A DNA stretch of 64,000 bases, taken from Candidatus Fermentithermobacillaceae bacterium (lineage in GTDB: Bacteria > Bacillota > Sulfobacillia > Fermentithermobacillales > DUSS01). Positions 43,082 through 52,623 of this stretch are shown here, piece after piece. Where the stretch lies: contig DUSS01000060.1 of the NCBI GenBank assembly GCA_012842495.1, positions 1-64,000 of the forward strand. The letters are read 5' to 3'. Each line of letters opens with the position of its first letter. The stretch's first letter is position 1. The notes under the pieces are model-generated. The model searched no databases. It saw only the letters and a program-made list of their open reading frames with translations, and was not told the DNA's origin. The position numbers and the translations under genes are program-made.

Positions 43082-43936
43082 TTAGGGCGGTGGGAATCCG
43101 TAATATAGAGCTATGGACGCAACGATCATGGCCGCAGTGACGAGTCCGGTTAACCAGATGGGCCAGTCTCTATCGAAATTCGCGGCCGGACTTTGAGCTG
43201 GCAACCGGCTCAACCAGAGATGAGATGCTACTGCTGTTAGTACCAGGAGAAGGCTGGCCACGTGAGCGATACTGAAAGGGCCCCAGACCATGGGGTTTAT
43301 CCGGAAGAACTCCACCACACCCCGCGCCATGGAAAATAGAAACAGATATTCGACAAACAACTGACCCTCGTATTTAGTCCTGTTTCTATGGCTCCAGAGA
43401 AAAGCGAATATGAGGTAGTCTAGCAGGAATTCGTAGACCTGCGTAGGATGGAGAATGAGCCCTCCTACGTAAACACCCCAGAAGGCGGGCCTTGCCATCG
43501 GGTAACCAAACACGTCGCACCCGATTCTTCCAATCGCTTGTCCGAGTATAAGGCCTGGTGCCACGGCATCTGCTAAACGCCAGAAAGATATTTTTTGGCG
43601 ACGGCTGAACCAGATACCTGCTGCAGTCCCTCCAAATATTGCACCGTGAACCGACAATCCTCCCAGGTCTACCCTTAGCACCTCAAGAGGGTGGGCAGCA
43701 AAGTAAGTCGGGTCCGAGGTGAGAACATAAGCAACTCGTGCACCCACCAGTCCGAGGATCAGTGCACAAAGCGAAAACTCCAGGAATTTATCCGGGTCCA
43801 TCTTCTTACGTTTAGCCTCGCTGTAAGCCACGAGGATAGCGGCTATCATGCCGAGAGCCATAAATACTCCGAAGGTATAAAGCTTGAATATGCCCACCTC
43901 TAGCAATACCCTGCGCACAGTGATACCTACTCTCAT
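43082..43936 (-). CDS. lgt: Prolipoprotein diacylglyceryl transferase
   Basis: Attaches diacylglycerol to the lipobox Cys of prelipoproteins; three lipoproteins in this window (22124, 23145, 31105) are clients. 284 aa, about seven helices. Signatures: GLVGARVAYVL, GGLSVHGAIFGG, GQAIGRIGCDVFGYPM and HPTQVYEFLLDY. The ATG at 43936 has no ribosome site; GTG at 43918 follows GAGTAGG and may be the true start. A promoter and a CTAC-N8-GTAG site lie just upstream. Convergent with the permease gene. Confidence 0.93.
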   Translation of the reverse strand: MRVGITVRRVLLEVGIFKLYTFGVFMALGMIAAILVAYSEAKRKKMDPDKFLEFSLCALILGLVGARVAYVLTSDPTYFAAHPLEVLRVDLGGLSVHGAIFGGTAAGIWFSRRQKISFWRLADAVAPGLILGQAIGRIGCDVFGYPMARPAFWGVYVGGLILHPTQVYEFLLDYLIFAFLWSHRNRTKYEGQLFVEYLFLFSMARGVVEFFRINPMVWGPFSIAHVASLLLVLTAVASHLWLSRLPAQSPAANFDRDWPIWLTGLVTAAMIVASIALYYGFPPP

Positions 43937-43941
43937 TAGTA

Positions 43942-43957
43942 CTACGCTGTATCGTAG
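43942..43957. promoter_or_regulatory. CTAC-N8-GTAG operator in the lgt leader
   Basis: The palindromic half-sites CTAC (43942-43945) and GTAG (43954-43957) are separated by eight bases, just downstream of the lgt promoter. Four other sites of the same spacing occur in this window. Confidence 0.5.
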
Positions 43958-43969
43958 CTCCGTCTAAGT

Positions 43970-43999
43970 ATTGTAGAGTGCACCGTCGGTCGCGGTCAA
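43970..43999 (-). promoter_or_regulatory. Promoter of lgt
   Basis: On the minus strand TTGACC (43999-43994) and TACAAT (43975-43970) are 18 bases apart. Confidence 0.65.
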
Positions 44000-44099
44000 G
44001 GTGTCCTGACAGGCGGATGCTGGCACCGGTTTTGTGAGGCGCCGCTACTGCAGGTGTTCCCTCAGTTTGGTTTGGGACACGATGGATTTGTCTTTCTGT

Positions 44100-44135
44100 C
44101 TACTATTGACCGTAGTGGTCGCCCAGCCCTATAAT
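44100..44135 (+). promoter_or_regulatory. Promoter and operator of the blaI-M56 operon
   Basis: TTGACC (44106-44111) and TATAAT (44130-44135) are 18 bases apart. CTAC at 44100 and GTAG at 44112, eight bases apart, flank the -35 box, so a bound repressor would block polymerase. Half-sites TAC/GTA are typical of BlaI/MecI/CopY repressors, suggesting autoregulation. Confidence 0.7.
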
Positions 44136-44155
44136 GCGGTTTGAGGTGGCGGAAA

Positions 44156-44581
44156 GTGGGCAGGTTTTCAGAATTCAAGCCGCACGAGCGAGGACTTGAG
44201 AAAGTTCTCGGAGGCCTCGAGTCTAAGGTCATGAGCACCGTGTGGTCGATCGGTAGATGCACAGTGAGAGAAGTATACGAACGTCTGCGGTCTGATAGAA
44301 ACCTGGCCTATACCACTGTCATGACAGTGATGTCGCGGCTCGCGACCAAAGGATTGCTCAAAAGAGAACTCGTCGACGGGAGCTATTACTATGAACCGGC
44401 CATGTCTCAAGAGGAATTTAAGAAGACTGTGGTTAGTGAGGTGCTCGACGGCCTCCTGGACTCATTTTCTGAGCAAACTATAGCTCATCTCGTCAGCGAG
44501 ATATCGAAACGCGATGACGCAAAGCTTGAGCAACTGGAGAAGGTCATAGCTGAACTGCGAAAGGGAAAGGGGCGTAAGTAG
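44156..44581 (+). CDS. blaI: BlaI/MecI-family transcriptional repressor
   Basis: A 141-aa winged-helix repressor. LGGLESKVMSTVWSIG, CTVREVYERL and AYTTVMTVMSRLATKGLLKREL are hallmark segments of the BlaI/MecI/CopY family; the C-terminal half forms the dimer and cleavage region (EVLDGLLDSFSEQTIAHLV). GTG 44156 is preferred because GAGGTGG precedes it; TTG 44141 is possible. Followed with a one-base overlap by an M56 protease, the usual partner that inactivates the repressor. Its operator is likely CTAC-N8-GTAG (see 44100). Confidence 0.92.
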   Translation: MGRFSEFKPHERGLEKVLGGLESKVMSTVWSIGRCTVREVYERLRSDRNLAYTTVMTVMSRLATKGLLKRELVDGSYYYEPAMSQEEFKKTVVSEVLDGLLDSFSEQTIAHLVSEISKRDDAKLEQLEKVIAELRKGKGRK

Positions 44582-45519
44582 TGTACTTTTTGCCTGCCAC
44601 TCTCTTAGTGCATCTCGCCCTGGCATCTTTTGCAGGATACTTATCAGCCGTCGCTGCCGTGCGGTTATTGCGGATCCAGCGCGCAGCCACAAAATCCTAT
44701 CTTTTTGCAGGGGCTCTTCTGATCCCGTTAGGTAGTTTCGTGACTCATCTCCTTTTCTCTCAACCGTGTGGGATATACGCATCTTCCGGTTTCCTTCTGC
44801 ACTGGGCTTGCAAGATTGGTTCAAAGATCGAGAATGGCGGTATTCTGCTCATTTCTTTGAGTTTCGGAATAGCGGTCTCTCAGGTGCTCGTATCCTCGTG
44901 GGCGACGAGGCGGGCATTGCGGGAAGCGAGTCCGGTTAGTGACCAGGAGTTGCGGTTTATCCCGCAATTGAGGGAGATCTCCGAGAAGGCAGGCATTCTA
45001 CCACCGAAGGTCTTCGTTACTCGCCGGCGCGGGGTCCTATGCACAGTCGGCGTGTTGAGGCCTTCGATCCTGATCTCAAGTGAACTGCTGGAGACGCTCG
45101 ATCCGGATGAGATGAAGGCGGCTCTAGCGCACGAAATAGCACATATCGTAAGGAATGATAATGTTTTGGGGACGGCAGCCGGAATTGTGCGGTGGCTCAC
45201 TTTCTTCTCTCCGGTGTCGCACTTTGCGATGAATGTTTACCTCAACGAGCGGGAGAAAGCCGCAGATGATTTTGCAGTTGAACTCACTGGAGACCACCTT
45301 GCCCTGGCGTCAAGCATAATAAAGGTGTTGAAAGACAGAAGAAGAGTTCTTTCCGGCGAGTTTGCCGGCGTCTCGTTTGCGCTCCGGGAGAAAGTCTCTG
45401 ACAGAATTGAAAGGCTCTTGGCTTCCAAGAATGCGGTTTCCGAGGGCAGCTTCACATATCGCCTGATATCTTGCGTGACGATAATGGGGATGATCCTCAC
45501 TATTCTTGCTCTATGTTGA
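44581..45519 (+). CDS. BlaR1-like M56 family membrane metalloprotease
   Basis: A 312-aa membrane protein with N-terminal helices and a zinc protease motif ALAHEIAHIVRNDN (HEIAH). Unlike BlaR1 and MecR1 it has no C-terminal penicillin-binding sensor domain, so the signal it senses is not a beta-lactam bound covalently to such a domain. A downstream Glu in YLNEREKAADDFAVEL completes the zinc site. It overlaps the repressor gene (TAGTG), implying coupled translation and a two-gene sensor-repressor switch. Confidence 0.9.
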   Translation: MYFLPATLLVHLALASFAGYLSAVAAVRLLRIQRAATKSYLFAGALLIPLGSFVTHLLFSQPCGIYASSGFLLHWACKIGSKIENGGILLISLSFGIAVSQVLVSSWATRRALREASPVSDQELRFIPQLREISEKAGILPPKVFVTRRRGVLCTVGVLRPSILISSELLETLDPDEMKAALAHEIAHIVRNDNVLGTAAGIVRWLTFFSPVSHFAMNVYLNEREKAADDFAVELTGDHLALASSIIKVLKDRRRVLSGEFAGVSFALREKVSDRIERLLASKNAVSEGSFTYRLISCVTIMGMILTILALC

Positions 45520-45550
45520 TTTCTCCCGGATGAAATATTTTTGCGTATGT

Positions 45551-45583
45551 CTACTACACCGGATAGTACTGTTGTAGTATACT
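45551..45583 (+). promoter_or_regulatory. Operator and -10 region of the small-protein pair
   Basis: CTACTAC-N5-ATAGTACT at 45551-45570 contains a CTAC-N8-GTAC site (45554-45569). It is followed by TATACT at 45578-45583, a plausible -10. A wider inverted pair TACTACA/TGTAGTA (45552 and 45573) surrounds it. Confidence 0.55.
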
Positions 45584-45652
45584 ATTAGCGGTAGTACGCG
45601 TACCGGTAGTTAAGCCACAAAGATACCGTGTGAGGGGAGGGAGATCAGACTG

Positions 45653-45904
45653 ATTGGACAATCCAGGCTGACAAAGGTGGTTCTCTTGTGTGTAGTGCTC
45701 TTCGCAATCGGCGTGGGGCTCAACCGTCTCGGGGTGCTCGGGGGGCTCGGTTCTGCCGCCGTATTTCTCCTTTGCCCGTTGATGCACGTGCTGATGATGT
45801 TCGGCATGGGACGTGGCTGCCACGGACACGGTCACGGAAATCACGGCGACGATAAAAATAGGCACCCGGGCCACCGGGTGCCGAGCCAGCAAGAGGAGGT
45901 GTAG
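45653..45904 (+). CDS. Small membrane protein, DUF2933-like, His-rich tail
   Basis: About 83 aa: two hydrophobic segments (VVLLCVVLFAIGVGLNRLG and a second ending FLLCPLMHVLMMFGMG) and a His-rich end CHGHGHGNHGDDKNRHPGH that could bind metal. LLCPLMHxxMM resembles DUF2933 proteins. The start is uncertain: GGGGAGGGAG suggests CTG 45650 or ATT 45653, with GTG 45677 as the first standard codon. Next to a copper ATPase and an LDCC-type protein, it probably belongs to metal handling. Confidence 0.6.
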   Translation: MGQSRLTKVVLLCVVLFAIGVGLNRLGVLGGLGSAAVFLLCPLMHVLMMFGMGRGCHGHGHGNHGDDKNRHPGHRVPSQQEEV

Positions 45905-45908
45905 AATT

Positions 45909-46094
45909 ATGGCTTCTAAGCCCAAGAAGAAGACCTGGTTATCGCGCTGGCTGGAAAGGCTGGCAGAGGTAAATGAACGAGAGTTCGGGGGGAAGGTACC
46001 CGACTGCTGCGCCGGGAGGCGCCAGCTGCCCGAACAGGTAACTTTCTCGGCAAAGGAACCGGCAGAGAAATCTGCTCCTCGTACTGGGAAGTAA
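45909..46094 (+). CDS. LDCC-motif-type small metal-binding protein
   Basis: A 61-aa soluble basic protein: SRWLERLAEVNEREFGG followed by VPDCCAGRR. This matches the small LDCC-motif proteins found beside DUF2933 and metal genes in Firmicutes, with VPDCC in place of LDCC. ATG 45909 follows GAGGAGGTG, 4 bp after the previous stop, so the two are one operon. Metal binding by the Cys pair is inferred from the motif. Confidence 0.65.
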   Translation: MASKPKKKTWLSRWLERLAEVNEREFGGKVPDCCAGRRQLPEQVTFSAKEPAEKSAPRTGK

Positions 46095-46232
46095 CTCATC
46101 TGACGCTCTAAAGATAGCAGTCATCTCGTAACACCGTGCATCATGTGAGAAATGCGGGGAACGGGTGGCTGGCTCCGTTCCCCGAGCGGCAAAGCGATGC
46201 GGTCCGACAATTGATGACCTGGGGCGCAGCAC

Positions 46233-46262
46233 TTGACAAAAGTTGGTACATAATGATACCCT
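46233..46262 (+). promoter_or_regulatory. Possible promoter of copA
   Basis: TTGACA at 46233-46238 is perfect; an extended -10 (TG at 46254-46255, then TACCCT at 46257-46262) lies 18 bases away. GGTA/TACC inverted bases surround the region. No CTAC-N8-GTAG site is present here. Confidence 0.35.
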
Positions 46263-46319
46263 CCCATGGCATCATACCCGGTAGAGATATACGGTGCGCC
46301 TGGAATGGAGGTGCAGGAT

Positions 46320-48824
46320 GTGGGCACAAAAGTCTTAAAGAAGGCCACATTGAAACTCGAGGGCATGACCTGCGCAGGTTGCGCTGCTGCTATCGAGAAA
46401 GCCTTAAGCCGGACGAACGGAGTGGAAAAAGCTCAGGTTAATTTCGCTACGGAAAAGGCTTATGTCGAATACGACCCAGATGTGACCGACAAGGAAAGAC
46501 TGGTCGAAGTAGTCAGAGCCACTGGCTATGAGGTTAGGGATGAGAGGGAAAGGGCGGTCTTCAGAATCGGCGGCATGACGTGCGCAAGTTGCGCAGCGGC
46601 GATAGAAAGGGCCCTGAAGAAGGCCGACGGTGTCTACAGTGCAAGCGTGAATTTTGCTTCCGAAAAGGCGGCTGTCGAGTACGATCCCGCTGTCCTCACC
46701 AGGGAAGACCTAAAAAAGATCGTCGAAACCACTGGATATGAGGTCATCGGCGCCGGCGAGGACGAAAAGACACAGGCGGAAGAGGACGAAGAACTGAAGA
46801 AGGTCAGGCAGGCCAGGAATCGAATGTGGGGTTCGTGGGCTTTCACCATTCCGATAATAATCTGGATGATACCAGAGATGTTCTACGGTATCGCATGGCC
46901 CAGTCACATGGCCATGCAACTCGGTTTAATCATCCTCGCTATTCCGCCGCTATTCGTATTTGGACGGAACACGTTCAAGACTGCTTACAGGGCAGTCGTA
47001 CACCGCGGGACCAACATGGACGTGTTGATCGCTATAGGGACGGGGACGGCGTTCGTCACCGGACCCGTGTCTTTCTTTGCTCCGATAGCGAACTATGCAG
47101 GTGTCGCGGCCATGATAATGTCCTTTCACCTCACGGGGAGGTATATTGAAGAAACAGCCAAAGGGCGAGCATCTCAGGCAATCAAGAAGCTACTTGAGCT
47201 CGGCGCGAAGACGGCGACGATCGTCATAAACGGGGAAGAGAAACAGGTTCCCATCGAAGAAGTGAAACCGGGGGACATCATGCTGGTGAAACCGGGCGAG
47301 AAAATACCGACCGACGGAGTGATCGTAGAAGGTAAAACCAGCATCGACGAGTCCATGGCCACCGGTGAATCGATGCCTGTGGAAAAAGGACCCGGTGACG
47401 AGGTTATAGGCGCTACAGTCAACCAATACGGGCTGATTAAAGTAAGAGCAACTAAAGTCGGCAAGGATACTTTCCTGGCTCAGGTCGTAAAACTGGTCGA
47501 AGAGGCCCAGGGAACCAAAGTGCCTATTCAGGAGTTTGCCGACAGAGTCACCGGGATCTTCGTACCTTCGGTCCTCGTTGTGGCCAGCCTCACACTTATC
47601 GCGTGGCTGATTTTCCCCGGTGCCATGCGAGGTATTCTCGTTTGGGCCGCAAGAGTCGTGCCCTGGGTTGACCCGGCACTTGGAACCATTACGCTGGCCC
47701 TGTCTTCCACCATCTCTGTACTCGTCATAGCCTGCCCCTGCGCACTCGGCCTTGCAACCCCAACGGCGCTTATGGTTGGAAGCGGAATCGGTGCCGAAAA
47801 CGGCGTTCTGATCCGCAAGGGCGAGGCGATTCAGACCATGAAGGAAGTAAAAGTAATCGTCTTCGACAAGACCGGGACGATCACAAAAGGCCAGCCGGAG
47901 GTCACGGACATAGTCACGGCAAACGGATTCAGCGAAGCCGAGGTTTTAGAGTTTGCAGCGAGTGTCGAAAGCGGTTCGGAGCACCCGTTAGGAGTGGCTA
48001 TCGTCAAAGGTGCAAAAGATCGTGGAATTAGAGTCGGTGAACCTAAAGACTTTAGCGCTATTGCTGGCAAAGGTGTGAAGGCGACGGTAGGGGACAAAGA
48101 GGTTCTGGTGGGTAGCCGTCGTTTGATGAGTGAGACGGGCATAGACATAAGCCCGGTGGAAGATGAAGTTCTACATCTGGAAGAAGAGGCCAAGACGGCT
48201 ATGCTTGTGGCGGTGGATGGAAAGATCGCAGGCGTTGTAGCGGTCGCAGATGCTCTCAAAGAAGACTCCATCGCTGCAATCAACGAACTGAAAGAAATGG
48301 GTCTTGAGACGGCGATGATCACCGGCGACAATCAAAGAACGGCCAAGGCGATAGCCAGGAAAGTTGGTATCGAGCATGTTCTGGCTGACGTCCTCCCTGA
48401 GGGCAAGGTGGACGAGGTGATCAAGCTTCAAGAGAGGTTTGGCACGGTCGCCATGGTCGGAGACGGGATAAACGACGCGCCCGCCCTGACCCAGGCAAAC
48501 GTAGGGATCGCCATCGGAACCGGAACCGATATTGCAATCGAATCTTCCGACATTACCTTGGTGAGAGGGGATCTATCCGGCGTTGTAACTGCGGTGAAAC
48601 TATCGAGGGCCACGTTCAGAAAGATCAAAGAGAACCTCTTCTGGGCGTTTATTTATAACACTGTAGCGATTCCCATCGCGATTTTGGGTCTGTTACACCC
48701 GGTAATCGCCGAGATTGCCATGGCCACAAGTTCTATTAGCGTCGTGACGAACGCAAACCTCCTGCGGAAGGTTAATATTCGGCCTAAATACGCGCGGGAC
48801 CGCGAAGTCAAGGTGCGCGCATAG
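46320..48824 (+). CDS. copA: Copper-exporting P1B-type ATPase
   Basis: Exports Cu(I) using ATP. With GTG 46320 (GGAGGTG 6 bases upstream) it has 834 aa; ATG 46266 is an alternative without ribosome site. Two N-terminal metal-binding domains carry [14 protein letters not shown] and [14 protein letters not shown]. The membrane metal site is [11 protein letters not shown], the phosphorylation site [17 protein letters not shown], the nucleotide domain [11 protein letters not shown] and the hinge [12 protein letters not shown]. Preceded by small proteins with metal-ligand motifs. Followed by a GC hairpin at 48854. Confidence 0.95.
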   Translation: MGTKVLKKATLKLEGMTCAGCAAAIEKALSRTNGVEKAQVNFATEKAYVEYDPDVTDKERLVEVVRATGYEVRDERERAVFRIGGMTCASCAAAIERALKKADGVYSASVNFASEKAAVEYDPAVLTREDLKKIVETTGYEVIGAGEDEKTQAEEDEELKKVRQARNRMWGSWAFTIPIIIWMIPEMFYGIAWPSHMAMQLGLIILAIPPLFVFGRNTFKTAYRAVVHRGTNMDVLIAIGTGTAFVTGPVSFFAPIANYAGVAAMIMSFHLTGRYIEETAKGRASQAIKKLLELGAKTATIVINGEEKQVPIEEVKPGDIMLVKPGEKIPTDGVIVEGKTSIDESMATGESMPVEKGPGDEVIGATVNQYGLIKVRATKVGKDTFLAQVVKLVEEAQGTKVPIQEFADRVTGIFVPSVLVVASLTLIAWLIFPGAMRGILVWAARVVPWVDPALGTITLALSSTISVLVIACPCALGLATPTALMVGSGIGAENGVLIRKGEAIQTMKEVKVIVFDKTGTITKGQPEVTDIVTANGFSEAEVLEFAASVESGSEHPLGVAIVKGAKDRGIRVGEPKDFSAIAGKGVKATVGDKEVLVGSRRLMSETGIDISPVEDEVLHLEEEAKTAMLVAVDGKIAGVVAVADALKEDSIAAINELKEMGLETAMITGDNQRTAKAIARKVGIEHVLADVLPEGKVDEVIKLQERFGTVAMVGDGINDAPALTQANVGIAIGTGTDIAIESSDITLVRGDLSGVVTAVKLSRATFRKIKENLFWAFIYNTVAIPIAILGLLHPVIAEIAMATSSISVVTNANLLRKVNIRPKYARDREVKVRA

Positions 48825-48853
48825 TCAAAATCTGGTTAGGGAATTGTTCCGGA

Positions 48854-48876
48854 GGGGGCCTCCCTGAGAGGCCCCC
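48854..48876 (+). terminator. GC-rich hairpin after copA
   Basis: GGGGGCCTC (48854-48862) pairs perfectly with 48868-48876 around a five-base loop. No T run follows. Confidence 0.6.
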
Positions 48877-48967
48877 GGTGGTACCCAGGTTATCCTTTCT
48901 GCCAGCAGCCCTATCCAAGCACCCACACGCCATAGGTGAGCGGCGTCTCAGATTTGACTTGTCTTTA

Positions 48968-49117
48968 CTGAGAAACGTGTAGTTGCGCCCCCTATACTTG
49001 GTTTGCGCGATCTGCAGGACCTTCTCTCGTACCTGGTTTGTGAGACCTCGTTTGAGATCGCATGGCCTGGTTAGGCGAGTTTCAGGGTGACAATATCACA
49101 GCACGTTCACGGCGGAG
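48968..49117 (+). repeat. Dispersed repeat, copy A
   Basis: Begins CTGAGAAACGTGTAGTT and ends GGTGACAATATCACAGCACG... It is roughly 85% identical to 52624-52757 apart from an extra 14 bases near 49030, which look like a local duplication of the following GACCTCGTTTG segment. The two copies flank the Rrf2-nifS-nifU-mnmA block in direct orientation, each upstream of a gene. Confidence 0.85.
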
Positions 49118-49129
49118 GTGTTGGGCGGC

Positions 49130-49158
49130 TTGACAGGCAAGTGGTCTCCGGCTATTCT
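49130..49158 (+). promoter_or_regulatory. Promoter of the Rrf2-nifS-nifU-mnmA operon
   Basis: TTGACA (49130-49135) and TATTCT (49153-49158) are 17 bases apart. The Rrf2 protein encoded next probably represses from this region, as IscR-type regulators do. Confidence 0.75.
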
Positions 49159-49206
49159 AAAATCGACAAAGCCGAGCGGATTACTTGGGATTTAGGAGGT
49201 AAGGTA

Positions 49207-49671
49207 GTGCGGCTTTCAACGAAAGGGCGTTACGGTATGCGGGCAATGCTAGCTTTAGCTCGCCGCTACGGTGAGGGTCCGGTGCCGCTCAAAGAGATAG
49301 CGGAAGGGGAGGGCCTTTCCGAGGCCTACCTGGAGCAGCTCATGAGCGAGCTGCGCAAGGCCGGTCTGGTGCGGAGCGTGCGTGGGGCACAGGGAGGTTA
49401 CCTCCTCGGGCGGGAGCCGGCCGCCATCACTGCGGGGGACATAATTCGCGTGCTGGAAGGGCCGATTGGCCCGGTGCAGTGCGTTATAGAAATTCCTGGC
49501 GGGGAAGTTTGCCACCGCGCCGAGTATTGTGTGGAGCGTATTCTCTGGGAGCGCTTGCGTGACAGTATCGCCCAAGTCCTTGACGGCAGTACCCTGGCCG
49601 ACCTTCTGGTAGAAGAAAAAAAGATTGCGCTGGCAAGTGGTGGGTGGGAGCGAAGCTGCCAGCCTAGCTAA
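49207..49671 (+). CDS. iscR: Rrf2/IscR-family iron-sulfur-responsive regulator
   Basis: A 154-aa winged-helix regulator starting GTG 49207, six to seven bases after GGAGGT. RLSTKGRYGMRAMLALARRY and GGYLLGREPAAITAGDIIRVLEG are typical. Three cysteines at 92, 102 and 108 (QC, VC and YC) are spaced like the cluster ligands of IscR-type proteins, so it probably senses Fe-S status. First gene of an operon with cysteine desulfurase, scaffold and tRNA thiolase. Confidence 0.93.
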   Translation: MRLSTKGRYGMRAMLALARRYGEGPVPLKEIAEGEGLSEAYLEQLMSELRKAGLVRSVRGAQGGYLLGREPAAITAGDIIRVLEGPIGPVQCVIEIPGGEVCHRAEYCVERILWERLRDSIAQVLDGSTLADLLVEEKKIALASGGWERSCQPS

Positions 49672-49761
49672 TTAAGCCGGGGCGCTTCCTGAGTTCTTAA
49701 TCCCGCCGCGAGGCTTTCGTGGGTGCGTCGAAAGAAACTATTTTGCGAGGGAGGTAAAAGA

Positions 49762-50940
49762 ATGCGGCGAGTCTACCTGGACCACGCGGCTACTACTGCT
49801 GTTCACCCTGAAGTGTTGGAAGAGATGCTGCCGTACCTTAAAGAAGAGTTTGGTAACCCTTCGAGCATCTACAGCTGGGGCCGGGAAGCCAAAGCTGCGG
49901 TGGAGAAGGCCCGCGCCCGGTTGGCCCATCTCTTGGGGGCACATCCGGCGGAGATCGTCTTTACGAGCGGCGGAACCGAGTCGGATAATTTTGCCCTGCG
50001 CGGAGTGGCGGCAGCCAATAGCCAAAAGGGCAATCACATCATCACTACAAAGATCGAACACCACGCGGTTTTGCACACAGCCGAGCAATTGGAGAAAGAG
50101 GGATTTCGGGTTACTTACCTGCCCGTAGACAGAGATGGCCTTGTACGCCCAGAGGACTTGGAAGAAGCGCTTACCCCAGATACCGTCCTGGTAAGTATAA
50201 TGTTCGCCAACAACGAAATCGGTACCATAGAGCCCATTGCTGAGCTCGCGCGCATCGCCAAGAGCAAAGGAGTAATCTTCCATACCGACGCCGTGCAGGC
50301 GGTAGGAAACATTCCCATCGACGTTAAAGAATTGAATGTCGATCTACTTTCTCTTTCCGGACACAAGATCTACGGCCCTAAGGGAACCGGTGCCCTCTAT
50401 ATCCGCCGCGGCACGCGCATCGAGCCCCTTCTTCTGGGTGGAGCACAAGAACGTAAGTGGCGGGCTGGTACTGAGAACGTTCCCGGCATCGTCGGCCTCG
50501 GCAAAGCAGCGGAACTGGCGGAAAAAGAGCTTCCGCAGCGCATGAAGCACCTGACGGAGCTTCGGGACCTTCTTATCAACGGTGTAATGGAAAGGATCGA
50601 TCATGTGCGCCTGAACGGGCACCGTACCCAACGCCTGCCGGGCAATGCCAGCTTCTGCTTCGAGTTTGTCGAAGGCGAATCGCTCCTTCTCAACCTCGAT
50701 CTTGCCGGAATTGCGGCTTCAAGCGGTTCGGCCTGTACTTCCGGATCTCTTGAGCCTTCCCACGTGCTTATGGCTTTAGGAATTCCGCCGGAGGTGGCGC
50801 ACGGCTCTCTGCGCCTAACCTTAGGACGCGACAACACTCGGGAGGACGTTGAATACGTTCTTTCTGTGTTGCCAGACATCGTGGCCAGACTGCGCGCCAT
50901 CTCACCCTTGGCGCCAGGGGGAGTGAAAGAAGATGTATAA
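49762..50940 (+). CDS. iscS: Cysteine desulfurase, NifS/IscS type
   Basis: A 392-aa PLP enzyme that releases sulfur from cysteine as an enzyme-bound persulfide. MRRVYLDHAATTAVHPEVLE opens it; the PLP Lys is in SLSGHKIYGPKGTGAL; the persulfide Cys is in SSGSACTSGSLEPSHVL. ATG 49762 follows GGGAGGT. Sulfur is passed to the scaffold encoded next and to MnmA for tRNA thiolation. Confidence 0.96.
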   Translation: MRRVYLDHAATTAVHPEVLEEMLPYLKEEFGNPSSIYSWGREAKAAVEKARARLAHLLGAHPAEIVFTSGGTESDNFALRGVAAANSQKGNHIITTKIEHHAVLHTAEQLEKEGFRVTYLPVDRDGLVRPEDLEEALTPDTVLVSIMFANNEIGTIEPIAELARIAKSKGVIFHTDAVQAVGNIPIDVKELNVDLLSLSGHKIYGPKGTGALYIRRGTRIEPLLLGGAQERKWRAGTENVPGIVGLGKAAELAEKELPQRMKHLTELRDLLINGVMERIDHVRLNGHRTQRLPGNASFCFEFVEGESLLLNLDLAGIAASSGSACTSGSLEPSHVLMALGIPPEVAHGSLRLTLGRDNTREDVEYVLSVLPDIVARLRAISPLAPGGVKEDV

Positions 50941-51304
50941 CGAAAAAGTCATGGACCACTTCATGCACCCGCGCAACGTAGGCGAGATTGAAAACCCCGA
51001 CGGCGTAGGCCAAGTCGGCAATCCCGTTTGCGGAGACATCATGAAGATCTTCCTGCGCATCAAAGACGGGCGCATCGAAGACATTAAATTTAAGACTTTT
51101 GGCTGCGGTGCCGCCATTGCCACGTCAAGCATGATCACGGAGCTTGTGAGGGGCAAGACCTTAGATGAAGCTATGACCATAAGCAACAAGGTGGTGGCCG
51201 AAGCATTAGGTGGACTGCCACCGCAGAAGCTGCACTGCTCTAACCTGGCTGCCGACGCCCTGCACGCGGCCATTGAGGATTACAAGAGGAAAAGGGTAAG
51301 TTAG
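50933..51304 (+). CDS. iscU: Fe-S cluster scaffold NifU/IscU
   Basis: A 123-aa scaffold with Cys33, Asp35, Cys58 and Cys102 in the classical positions (NPVCGD, FGCGAA, LHCSNLAA). Overlaps the desulfurase gene by 8 bp. Assembles [2Fe-2S]/[4Fe-4S] clusters before transfer. Confidence 0.95.
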   Translation: MYNEKVMDHFMHPRNVGEIENPDGVGQVGNPVCGDIMKIFLRIKDGRIEDIKFKTFGCGAAIATSSMITELVRGKTLDEAMTISNKVVAEALGGLPPQKLHCSNLAADALHAAIEDYKRKRVS

Positions 51305-51316
51305 GCAGGTGGTGGT

Positions 51317-52414
51317 ATGGCGCCCAAGCGCGTGGTGGTGGCGATGAGCGGCGGCGTGGATTCATCCGTGGCTGCTGCCCTCCTTAAGGAGCAAGGTTAC
51401 GACGTCATAGGTATTACCATGCAGATCTGGCCCAAGGCTCAGGAGAATCCTGCTGAGGAAAACCCGGGTGGGTGTTGCTCTTTAAGCGCGGTAGAAGACG
51501 CACGTGCAGTGGCCTACGAACTCGGTATCCCTTATTACGTCGTCAATTTCCGCGAAACCTTCGAACGCGAGGTTATCGATTACTTCTGCCACGAATACGC
51601 AAGCGGACGGACGCCCAATCCGTGCATCGTGTGCAACCACCGCCTCAAGTTTGCGGCCTTGCTGGAAAAAGCCCTCGCCTTGGGCGCCGATTACGTAGCT
51701 ACCGGCCACTATGCCCGGGTGCGCTATGATAAAGGGCGGGGCCGCTTTCTCCTGCTCAAAGGTGTGGACGAACACAAGGACCAGAGCTACGCACTCTACG
51801 GCCTTACCCAATATCAGCTGGCGCACACGCTTTTTCCTCTGGGGGAGCTGACCAAAGACGAAACACGCCGCATTGCCGCCCGCTTGGGTTTGCCGGTGGC
51901 GGCGAAGGAGGACAGCCAGGAGATCTGCTTTGTGCCAGATAACGATTACCGGGGTTTTCTGCGGCGGCACATTCCCGACAAGATTCGGCCCGGCCCTTTC
52001 CTGGATCGCACTGGTCGGGTTCTCGGTATGCACAAAGGCCTGCCCTTCTATACTATCGGGCAGCGCCGGGGGTTGGGAGTAGCCGGCCGGGACCGGCTGT
52101 ACGTAACCGGCCTTGACCCTGAGCGCAATGCCGTCATTCTAGGGCCGTCCGAAGATCTATACCGCACAGGGCTTAGGGCGGAGGCTGTGAACTGGGTGAG
52201 CATAGCGCCGCCGGTGTCACCTTTAGCGGCGGCGGTAAAGGTGCGCTATAATGGCCCGGAAACGCCAGCAGAGGTTGTCCCGGCAGGGGAAAACGAGGTG
52301 GTTGTGCGCTTTCGGCAACCGGTCCGGGCAGTGGCCCCCGGGCAGGCAGCTGTCTTCTACCAAAAAGCTGAAGTGCTGGGTGGAGGTGTTATCGCCTCCG
52401 CCGGGGTAACGTGA
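51317..52414 (+). CDS. mnmA: tRNA-specific 2-thiouridylase
   Basis: A 365-aa enzyme that thiolates U34 of Lys, Glu and Gln tRNAs. The ATP-binding PP-loop is AMSGGVDSSVAAALL; catalytic cysteines are in NPCIVCNHRLKF and DSQEICFVPD; GQRRGLGVAGRDRLYV is the central domain. It takes sulfur from the desulfurase encoded two genes upstream. Followed by a rho-independent terminator. Confidence 0.96.
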   Translation: MAPKRVVVAMSGGVDSSVAAALLKEQGYDVIGITMQIWPKAQENPAEENPGGCCSLSAVEDARAVAYELGIPYYVVNFRETFEREVIDYFCHEYASGRTPNPCIVCNHRLKFAALLEKALALGADYVATGHYARVRYDKGRGRFLLLKGVDEHKDQSYALYGLTQYQLAHTLFPLGELTKDETRRIAARLGLPVAAKEDSQEICFVPDNDYRGFLRRHIPDKIRPGPFLDRTGRVLGMHKGLPFYTIGQRRGLGVAGRDRLYVTGLDPERNAVILGPSEDLYRTGLRAEAVNWVSIAPPVSPLAAAVKVRYNGPETPAEVVPAGENEVVVRFRQPVRAVAPGQAAVFYQKAEVLGGGVIASAGVT

Positions 52415-52418
52415 ATCC

Positions 52419-52444
52419 AGCATCCTTGGTAAGGGTGCTTTTTT
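52419..52444 (+). terminator. Rho-independent terminator after mnmA
   Basis: AGCATCCTT (52419-52427) and AAGGGTGCT (52431-52439) form a 9-bp stem with one G-T pair, followed by a run of six T residues. Confidence 0.9.
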
Positions 52445-52623
52445 AGTCAGTGTGGGGAAACGATCGGCCAGGCATACTGAGTGGAGAACCTGCAAGGAGG
52501 CGAGAGGGTGCGGGCAGTACGGGCCTGCCAGCAGGCGTTATCCCTCGGAGTCCTCCATAGGCCAGAAGCAACCGGCAAGAAGGCTGCCGGTAGCGTCACC
52601 GGTGGCAGCACGCAGGCGTAACC